From positions 1-13,325 of the forward strand of contig DASPLH010000249.1 of assembly GCA_035627675.1 (NCBI GenBank): DNA of 13,325 nt, read 5' to 3'. Each line of letters starts with the position of its first letter. The first letter of the stretch is position 1. Of this stretch, positions 1 through 5,431 are shown piece after piece. The DNA is from DASPLH01 sp035627675 (GTDB lineage: Bacteria > Acidobacteriota > Terriglobia > Terriglobales > Acidobacteriaceae). A program made the position numbers and the translations under genes. Below the pieces are notes generated by a model. That model saw only the letters and a program-made list of their open reading frames with translations. It had not been told where the DNA came from and ran no database searches.

Positions 1-2757
1 GTTGCTACCAACGGCGTGCAGCACGCGTTGCCGGAGCAGCGGCAGATTCTCGACGTTTTCACCTGCATCCGCAATCACACGACGCTGAACCAAGCCGGGC
101 GGCTGCTGGCACGGAACAACGAGCGCCACGTCAAGACTCCCGAGGAGATGTCGCGCCTCTTCGCCGACCTGCCCGAGGCCATCGCGAACACCGGCGAGAT
201 TGCATCCCGCCTGGAATTCACACTTGCCGATCTTGGCTACGAGTTCCCGCGCTATCCAGTTCCGGAGGGCGAGTCGATGATGTCGTTCCTCCGCAAGCGG
301 ACGGCCGAAGGAGAGCGCGCCCGCTACGGGCGCAAGGACCGCGCGTTGCAGGAGCGGGCGCACCGGCAGATCGAGCGCGAACTCACCTTAGTCGAAAAGC
401 TGAAGCTGGAGGGCTATTTCCTGATCGTCTGGGACATCGTGCGCTTCTGCGGCGAGCAAGGCATCCTGGTCCAGGGACGCGGGTCGGCGGCCAACAGCGC
501 CGTCTGTTATTCGCTCGGGATCACGGCGGTGGATCCCGTCGGCATGGACCTGCTGTTCGAGCGCTTCCTCTCCGAAGAGCGAGGCGAGTGGCCCGACATC
601 GATCTCGACCTGCCCAGCGGCGACCAGCGCGAGCGCGCGATCCAGTACGTCTACGAGCGTTACGGCAAGCTGGGGGCGGCGATGACGGCCAACGTCATCA
701 CCTATCGCGGACGCTCCGCCGCGCGCGAGGTCGGAAAGGCGCTGGAGTTCGATACCGAAACGATCGAGCGCCTGTCGCGACTGGTGGGCACGTGGGAGTA
801 CCGCGCGCCCGACGAGACCATGGAAGCGCAGTTCCGGCTTGCCGGTTGCGACCTGCGGCATCCGCGCATGCGGAAGTATCTCGAGCTGTGCCTTGCCATG
901 CAGGACCTGCCTCGACACCTCGGCCAGCACTCGGGCGGCATGGTGATCTGCCAGGGACAGTTGGATTCCGTCGTGCCGGTGGAGCCAGCGTCGATGCCGG
1001 GCCGCGTCGTCGTGCAGTGGGACAAGGAAGACTGCGCCGACATGGGCATCATCAAGGTCGATCTGCTCGGACTCGGCATGATGGCCGTGCTGGAAGACAC
1101 GCTCGACATCATCCGCTGCGATTACGGCGAAGAGGTGGACCTCGCGCAGATTCCCCCGGACGACCCCGCGGTGTACGCGGCGTTGCAGAAGGCCGATACG
1201 GTGGGGATGTTCCAGATCGAGAGTCGCGCGCAGATGTCGTGCCTGCCGCGCCTGCGGCCCGCGCGTTTCTATGACATCGTGATCCAGGTCGCGCTCATCC
1301 GCCCGGGCCCGATCGTCGGCGAGATGGTGAACCCCTATATACGCCGGCGGCAGGGACGCATGCCGGTCAAGTACGCGCATCCCGCCCTCGAACCGATCCT
1401 CGAACGCACGCTCGGCGTTCCCCTCTTCCAGGAACAACTGTTGCGCATCGCCATGGTGGCCGCGGGCTTCACCGGAGGCGAAGCCGAGGAGCTTCGCCGC
1501 GCGCTGGGAGCGAAACGTTCGCAGCAACGCATGAAGGAAATCGAGATCAAACTGCGGGCCGGAATGACGCGCAACGGGATCGAGACGGCGACGCAGGACG
1601 AGATCGTGCAGTCGATCGTCTCGTTCGCGTTGTATGGATTTCCCGAGTCGCACGCAGCAAGTTTCGCGCTGATCGCTTACGCCAGCGCTTATCTCAAGAC
1701 ACACTACCTGGGAGCGTTCACCGCGGCGATCCTCAACAACCAGCCGATGGGTTTCTATTCGCCGGCGACACTGGTAAAGGATGCGCAGCGGCACGGATTG
1801 CGCGTGCTGCCGGTGGACGTAACGAAAAGCGATTGGTTATGCACGCTGGAGGGGCACTCAGCAGTCAGCAATCAACATTCGGCCCGTGCAGAGTCAACTC
1901 ACCCCTGCCACAAAGGACACACAGGGGACGAAGCAACTCACTCGGAACCGAGAACTGACCACCGGGAACTTGCTTTACGCATGGGCCTTCGCTACGTGCG
2001 TGGGCTGCGAGAGGAAGCGGCGCAGGCGTTGCGGCGCGCGCGGGCGAAGGCGCCCTTCGCTTCCATTGCCGACCTTGCACAACGGGTTCCGGAACTGCAG
2101 CGCAACGAGCTGGTCACGCTGGCTGACATTGGAGCGTTGAATGCGATTGGGAAGCTTCCAGCGGCCAGCTACCAGCCGCCAGCCGCAGGCTGTGACTGGA
2201 CGAAAGCTGGCAGCCGGAAGCTGGTAGCTGGGAGCTTTCATCGTCGTGACGCACTGTGGCAGGCGGAAGCCGCTGCGCAACCGCTGGGTGAATTACTGGA
2301 GGAGGTTCCCAAGCCCGACGGCGAATCTCCGCTGGCGCAGATGAACGACGAGGAGCGGCTGCTCGCGGATTTCCGGGGGACGGGACTGACGGTTGGCCCG
2401 CATCCGATGGCATATCACCGCGAGCGCATGGACCGTATGGGAGTGCGCCGCGCGTCAGACCTTGAGCAGTTGCCGAACAACAAGCGGGTGAAGGTCGCCG
2501 GCGCGATCATCGTGCGGCAACGTCCCGGCACGGCTCACGGATTCGTATTCCTGAGCATGGAAGACGAAACCGGAATCGCGAACATCATCATCACGCCTGA
2601 CATGTTCGACCGCCACCGCATGATGCTCGTGCAGGAGCGCTTCCTTATGATCGAAGGCGTATTGCAGAATATTGACCGCGTGGTCTCGGTGAAAGCGACG
2701 CACATAGCTCCCATGCGTTACATCGAAGCGCCAACCACGGCGCGCGACTTCCACTAA
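1..2757 (+). CDS. dnaE2: Error-prone DNA polymerase DnaE2 (ImuC), 5'-truncated by the window edge
   Basis: This is the C-terminal part of a family C DNA polymerase of the DnaE2/ImuC type, which performs translesion synthesis in SOS mutagenesis. The frame is open from base 1 and opens with VATNGVQHALP, the end of the PHP domain, so the true start lies upstream. The polymerase core shows GRGSAANS (near 478-501) and the catalytic aspartates in PDIDLDL (592-612) and KVDLLGL (1054-1074). VVQWDKEDCADMG before the last aspartate is typical of DnaE2 rather than replicative DnaE. A helix-hairpin-helix region follows (about 2050-2150), then an OB-fold (about 2480-2710, with FLSMEDETGIANIII). All visible catalytic residues are present. 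Two stretches, about 1852-1968 and 2152-2241, do not resemble the family and look like in-frame repeat insertions. Its usual partners imuA and imuB, if present, would be upstream. The stop TAA lies 3 bp from the convergent neighbour's stop. Confidence 0.95.
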   Translation, partial: VATNGVQHALPEQRQILDVFTCIRNHTTLNQAGRLLARNNERHVKTPEEMSRLFADLPEAIANTGEIASRLEFTLADLGYEFPRYPVPEGESMMSFLRKRTAEGERARYGRKDRALQERAHRQIERELTLVEKLKLEGYFLIVWDIVRFCGEQGILVQGRGSAANSAVCYSLGITAVDPVGMDLLFERFLSEERGEWPDIDLDLPSGDQRERAIQYVYERYGKLGAAMTANVITYRGRSAAREVGKALEFDTETIERLSRLVGTWEYRAPDETMEAQFRLAGCDLRHPRMRKYLELCLAMQDLPRHLGQHSGGMVICQGQLDSVVPVEPASMPGRVVVQWDKEDCADMGIIKVDLLGLGMMAVLEDTLDIIRCDYGEEVDLAQIPPDDPAVYAALQKADTVGMFQIESRAQMSCLPRLRPARFYDIVIQVALIRPGPIVGEMVNPYIRRRQGRMPVKYAHPALEPILERTLGVPLFQEQLLRIAMVAAGFTGGEAEELRRALGAKRSQQRMKEIEIKLRAGMTRNGIETATQDEIVQSIVSFALYGFPESHAASFALIAYASAYLKTHYLGAFTAAILNNQPMGFYSPATLVKDAQRHGLRVLPVDVTKSDWLCTLEGHSAVSNQHSARAESTHPCHKGHTGDEATHSEPRTDHRELALRMGLRYVRGLREEAAQALRRARAKAPFASIADLAQRVPELQRNELVTLADIGALNAIGKLPAASYQPPAAGCDWTKAGSRKLVAGSFHRRDALWQAEAAAQPLGELLEEVPKPDGESPLAQMNDEERLLADFRGTGLTVGPHPMAYHRERMDRMGVRRASDLEQLPNNKRVKVAGAIIVRQRPGTAHGFVFLSMEDETGIANIIITPDMFDRHRMMLVQERFLMIEGVLQNIDRVVSVKATHIAPMRYIEAPTTARDFH
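1852..1968 (+). repeat. Repeat-like in-frame insertion in dnaE2 (first)
   Basis: About 39 codons separate the family-typical segments SDWLCTLEG and ALRMGLRYVRGL, which lie close together in the DnaE2 proteins I know. The DNA is low-complexity filler: AGTCAGCAATCAAC near 1863, CCACAAAGGACACACA near 1908, and GGAACCGAGAACTGACC near 1944. A small hairpin pairs CCCCTG (1902-1907) with CAGGGG (1922-1927). The length is close to a multiple of three and there is no in-frame stop. The edges are approximate because they come from recalled family sequence, not an alignment. Confidence 0.6.
2152..2241 (+). repeat. Repeat-like in-frame insertion in dnaE2 with an inverted repeat (second)
   Basis: About 30 codons lie between IGALNAIG and HRRDALWQAE, which are nearly adjacent in typical DnaE2 proteins. 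The DNA is built from AGCTGG-like units. CCAGCTACCAGC (2165-2176) is the exact reverse complement of GCTGGTAGCTGG (2220-2231), giving a 12-bp stem with a 43-nt loop that could extend imperfectly on either side. The encoded peptide is rich in Ala, Pro, Gly and Ser, consistent with a flexible surface loop. Confidence 0.6.
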
Positions 2758-2760
2758 CGC

Positions 2761-4362
2761 TTACTCGCCCTTCGGCTGAGACGCCGCCCAGGTCTTCAGC
2801 GACCGGCCAACGCTATTCGACAGTTCCCGGCGAACCTGCTCGGCCATCGCAACGAAGCCCGGCGAGCCAAACAGCCGCATGCTCAGCTCGTCCTGCGAAC
2901 CCATCGCGATGCCCGTGCGGGACTCCGACACCAGCAGCGGCCGCACCTTGGCGAACATCTCGTCGTCCAGACCTTGCGTGATGACCACGGTATTTCTACC
3001 CGTGACCTCGACTCGCGCCATGCCCTCGGAGGTCAGCAGGCGCTTCTCCCAGATGACCTTGTCGCAAGCGGTTTCACACTCGACGCGGCGAACCGGCGTT
3101 TCTTTTTGCACCACGACACGTTCGGGCAGCGCGTTGGCGTAGATTTCGGCGAAGCGCTCGGCCGCGTCCCTCGACTTCCACTTCGAAACGTAGATCAGCG
3201 CCAGATCGGCGGTCGTAAGCGTTGCGTCTGCGGGGATATCCGAGCGTTTCACGGCGACGTAAGCTCCTCCGTCCCAGAATCGCGCCACGGAGAAGACGTC
3301 GTCCTTGCGTCCGAACTGCTGGGCCATGATCTCGATGTCGAACTCTCCGATGCTGCCGGAGTCGTACGCCACGAACGCCGGGCTCAACACGGAACTCAGG
3401 TCCGGAATGCCCTGGAGCTTCGGCTTCACATGCTTGAAGTACGACTCGGGTTGCAGCACCTCGTGGGTGTTGGCCGGAGGATCGGAAAACGGACGCTGGA
3501 ATGCCATCGCCCTTCCGCCGCGCTTCAGCAGCTCGAGTTCGAAGTCCATCCCCTGCTTGTAGGGGAACAGCATTCCTTCCCTCAGCAGCAGCGGAGCGTC
3601 TTTCACAACCATCGGCGCCTCCGCGGCGATCTGGTCACGCACGAAGTTGATCGCACCCGGCGTGCTCGACAGGTTCGCTCCGTATTCGCGCAGCATGTAG
3701 TTGAAGAACACGATGGTTGCCTGTCCCTCGATTGCCGCACGCTTTGCGGAGGCCTTCTCATCGGAGTCAACGGCACCTGCCGACATCTTCGGCGCCGCGT
3801 CAGCGTCCTTCAATCCCCCCTTGAAGTAGCGCATCAGGTCGTAGTTCTGGTCCTGCAACGCGTGTGTCAGTTCGTGCGCCATGATCGCCTGCTGGTCGTC
3901 GATCGGGATCCAGTTGAGCAGGAACATCGTTTTGGATTCCGCATCGTAGAAGCCACCCAGCTGTTTCGCGGTGTCGTTCGCCAGGTAGTGCTTCAGGCTG
4001 AACCCGGCCGGCAGCAGACCGAACTTCTTCAACACGACTTCGGATTCGAACAGCCGTTGCTCGGCAGCGCGATCGCTGGCAGCCTTCTTCATCCGCTGCT
4101 CAAGTTCTTCGCGACCGATCAGCTTGCGCTGGACCGCGGCCCGCTTCGGAAACCCCGAGTCCTTTTCGGAAAACTCCATGACCTTGTCCATTGAAGCGAA
4201 CAAGGCTCTCGCATCCTGCTCAGAGAGGCGTACCAGCGACTTCTTGGATTCCCTCACCTTGCGGGCGATCTCGCCAAGAGACTCCTGGGCCTGCGCGACT
4301 CCGCAGAGAGACACACAGAGGCTAAGCGCAAGAACATAGGCCTGGGTTCGTAGGAAAGTCAT
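2761..4362 (-). CDS. Putative secreted zinc metallopeptidase (HELTH motif)
   Basis: The predicted protein has 533 residues and begins with a signal peptide (MTFLRTQAYVLALSLC..., likely cleavage after AQA at about residue 25), so it should be exported. Residues 163-167 form HELTH, an HExxH zinc site, followed by ALQDQNYDL. A downstream glutamate in IEGQAT (E212) is well placed as the third zinc ligand, as in gluzincins. The YDAESKTMFLLN stretch before the motif resembles uncharacterised families with HELTHALQDQ signatures. I cannot name the family or a substrate. The ATG at 4362 is chosen because the signal peptide starts there and AGGACAG lies just upstream. The open frame continues upstream to about 4962, but that part is antisense to the DUF2934 gene. 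The gene ends 3 bp from dnaE2 with no visible terminator. The motif is clear; catalytic activity is inferred. Confidence 0.85.
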   Translation of the reverse strand: MTFLRTQAYVLALSLCVSLCGVAQAQESLGEIARKVRESKKSLVRLSEQDARALFASMDKVMEFSEKDSGFPKRAAVQRKLIGREELEQRMKKAASDRAAEQRLFESEVVLKKFGLLPAGFSLKHYLANDTAKQLGGFYDAESKTMFLLNWIPIDDQQAIMAHELTHALQDQNYDLMRYFKGGLKDADAAPKMSAGAVDSDEKASAKRAAIEGQATIVFFNYMLREYGANLSSTPGAINFVRDQIAAEAPMVVKDAPLLLREGMLFPYKQGMDFELELLKRGGRAMAFQRPFSDPPANTHEVLQPESYFKHVKPKLQGIPDLSSVLSPAFVAYDSGSIGEFDIEIMAQQFGRKDDVFSVARFWDGGAYVAVKRSDIPADATLTTADLALIYVSKWKSRDAAERFAEIYANALPERVVVQKETPVRRVECETACDKVIWEKRLLTSEGMARVEVTGRNTVVITQGLDDEMFAKVRPLLVSESRTGIAMGSQDELSMRLFGSPGFVAMAEQVRRELSNSVGRSLKTWAASQPKGE

Positions 4363-4402
4363 ACTGTCCTGTCGAAATCGGTTGAAGTTGCGGCTTGTTC
4401 CA

Positions 4403-4425
4403 TTACGGGACACGCCGCCCCGTAA
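4403..4425 (-). promoter_or_regulatory. Inverted repeat upstream of the metallopeptidase gene
   Basis: TTACGGG (4403-4409) and CCCGTAA (4419-4425) are exact reverse complements around a 9-nt spacer. The element lies about 41 bp upstream of the metallopeptidase ATG. It could be an operator or a hairpin in the mRNA leader. There is no T-run after it on the minus strand, so it is not a typical terminator. Confidence 0.35.
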
Positions 4426-4562
4426 GTATTTTCGGGATTTGCCCCAAACTCCAGCACCATTGTTCCCGGCGACATTACTTCGGTACTGCCGCTCAACCTG
4501 GGAACCCGTCCCAGGGCGGTGCCCGGACACCGGGTTACTCGCCACAAATTTGGCCCTGCCGT

Positions 4563-4606
4563 CCCTCATGCCTTTGCATTTTCGGTATAGTTGTGCGTAA
4601 TGAGGG
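4563..4606 (+). promoter_or_regulatory. Inverted repeat flanking a TATAGT hexamer, candidate promoter/operator
   Basis: CCCTCAT (4563-4569) and ATGAGGG (4600-4606) are exact reverse complements separated by 30 bp. A -10-like TATAGT (4586-4591) sits between them, about 75 bp upstream of the DUF2934 start codon. At 17-bp spacing the -35 position would read CCCTCA, a poor match, so the promoter would be weak or activator-dependent. Confidence 0.3.
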
Positions 4607-4666
4607 TGGGGACGTTGGATCCTGCCATCCGCTTTATTCCCTAGTGTTCTAAAGGAGTTCGCAGTA

Positions 4667-4957
4667 ATGGCTAGAGTGAAAAAGGGCGCCGAAGAAGCTG
4701 CCGCGAAGAAAAAGACAACCTCACGAGTCAGGAAGGATTCGAGCGCGTCCGGCGCCGCCGCCGCAGCCGCTCTGGCTGAGGAGCGTGCAGCGGAGTCGAC
4801 GCCCAACCCGGCCAGGGTCGGAACCGTTACCAATATCGAAGACGAGATCCGCCGCCGTGCCTTTGAGCTGTACCTCGAGCGCAATGGCCAGGGTGGTTCG
4901 CCCGCAGATGACTGGGCGAGAGCCGAAGCAGAGATTCGCGCCAGGCGAAGCGCATAG
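4667..4957 (+). CDS. DUF2934 domain protein with a basic Ala/Lys-rich N-terminus
   Basis: This 96-residue protein has a Lys/Arg/Ala-rich, probably disordered N-terminal half (MARVKKG..., with AAAKKK and a long alanine-rich stretch). Its C-terminal half, from about residue 57 (IEDEIRRRAFELYLERNG...DDWARAEAEI), matches my recollection of DUF2934, a short helical domain of unknown function. The basic tail could bind nucleic acid, but that is speculation. The start is supported by AAAGGAG at 4651-4657, nine bases before ATG. The gene ends 4 bp before the receiver-domain gene, so the two are very likely cotranscribed and possibly translationally coupled. Confidence 0.85.
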   Translation: MARVKKGAEEAAAKKKTTSRVRKDSSASGAAAAAALAEERAAESTPNPARVGTVTNIEDEIRRRAFELYLERNGQGGSPADDWARAEAEIRARRSA

Positions 4958-4961
4958 GCCA

Positions 4962-5327
4962 ATGAGCCAGGTCCTCCTTATCGACGACAACCCGACGCAG
5001 TTGCGCGTTCGGGAGGCAATACTCCGCACCGCTGGAATCGTTGTGTCGGTGGCCACTACCGTGGAGAGTGCGGTGGCCCTCATGCGCAGCGACAACAGTC
5101 ATTTCGGAGCGGTCGTCACCGACCACCTGCTGGAAGGCCAAACAGGAGCCGATTTCGTTCGCGAACTTCGTACGTTCAACGAGACGATTCCCGTGGTTGT
5201 GCTGACGGGCATGCCCGGCATCGATGAGGAGTACGAAGGGCTGAACGCGCGCGTCCGTCAAAAGCCGCTACCCCCAGACGAGCTGATCTCGCTGGTACGA
5301 AACGTTCTGGACCATCATCAGGGTTAA
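4962..5327 (+). CDS. Single-domain response regulator (receiver protein)
   Basis: This 121-residue protein is a complete CheY-like receiver domain with no output domain. Acidic residues D8 and D9 (LLIDDN), phosphoacceptor D54 (VVTDHLL), the threonine in VLTG (T82) and the lysine in QKP (K101) are all in place, so it should accept phosphate from a histidine kinase. Its kinase and target are not visible here. Translation probably starts at ATG 4962 (MSQVLLIDD); the frame extends upstream to 4785, but that part overlaps the DUF2934 gene and lies outside the fold. It follows the DUF2934 gene by 4 bp with no strong Shine-Dalgarno, suggesting coupled translation. A hairpin terminator follows directly. 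Confidence 0.9.
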   Translation: MSQVLLIDDNPTQLRVREAILRTAGIVVSVATTVESAVALMRSDNSHFGAVVTDHLLEGQTGADFVRELRTFNETIPVVVLTGMPGIDEEYEGLNARVRQKPLPPDELISLVRNVLDHHQG

Positions 5328-5334
5328 GCTTTCC

Positions 5335-5367
5335 ATGCGAGTTCGGCGACACGAACTCGCATTTTCT
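5335..5367 (+). terminator. Rho-independent terminator after the receiver gene
   Basis: ATGCGAGTTCG (5335-5345) pairs perfectly with CGAACTCGCAT (5352-5362), an 11-bp stem with a 6-nt loop, followed by a T-rich tail (TTTTCTTT). It starts 8 bp after the receiver stop codon and separates that unit from the ccm operon. Confidence 0.9.
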
Positions 5368-5385
5368 TTGTAGCGCCGGTTGCGT

Positions 5386-5414
5386 TTGCCTCGCCGCCGT
5401 GTTTCTGGAACAAT
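5386..5414 (+). promoter_or_regulatory. Candidate ccmF promoter
   Basis: TTGCCT (5386-5391) and AACAAT (5409-5414) are each 4/6 matches to sigma-70 hexamers with an optimal 17-bp spacer. Transcription would start near 5421, leaving a leader of about 10 nt before the ccmF ATG, too short for a Shine-Dalgarno; none is seen. An alternative -10, TAGATT (5420-5425), would make the mRNA leaderless. The position just after the terminator supports a promoter somewhere here. Confidence 0.35.
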
Positions 5415-5431
5415 AACTCTAGATTCCTCCC

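Larger units (their letters stand above)
4363..4666. other. Divergent intergenic region with two inverted repeats
   Basis: These 304 bp separate the minus-strand metallopeptidase from the plus-strand DUF2934 gene, so promoters for both should lie here. Visible elements are a 7-bp inverted repeat near the metallopeptidase start, a second 7-bp inverted repeat around a TATAGT hexamer near the DUF2934 gene, and a minor CCCGG-ACA-CCGGG hairpin (4522-4534). I see no convincing small gene and no full -35/-10 pair on either strand. Confidence 0.6.

Noticed and set aside
388..1794. Long minus-strand open frame (468 codons) opposite dnaE2
   Set aside because: It is antisense to conserved polymerase motifs. 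The product is Arg/His/Asp-rich without recognisable domains, as expected for a shadow frame in GC-rich DNA.
1852..2241. Possible CRISPR-like or tandem-repeat array in dnaE2
   Set aside because: The repeated units are short, imperfect and not regularly spaced, and there are no cas genes. Filler-repeat insertion fits better.
2974..4194. Plus-strand open frame (406 codons) opposite the metallopeptidase
   Set aside because: It is antisense to a gene with a signal peptide and HELTH motif; the product is low-complexity and resembles nothing known.
4522..4534. CCCGG-ACA-CCGGG hairpin in the divergent intergenic region
   Set aside because: A 5-bp stem with a 3-nt loop is common by chance in DNA of this composition, and there is no T-run or conserved context.
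4785..4961. Upstream in-frame extension of the receiver protein
   Set aside because: It overlaps the DUF2934 gene and adds residues outside the receiver fold; MSQVLLIDD at 4962 is the natural beginning.
4363..4962. N-terminal extension of the metallopeptidase frame
   Set aside because: It runs antisense through the DUF2934 gene and the intergenic region, whereas a signal peptide and ribosome binding site mark ATG 4362 as the start.
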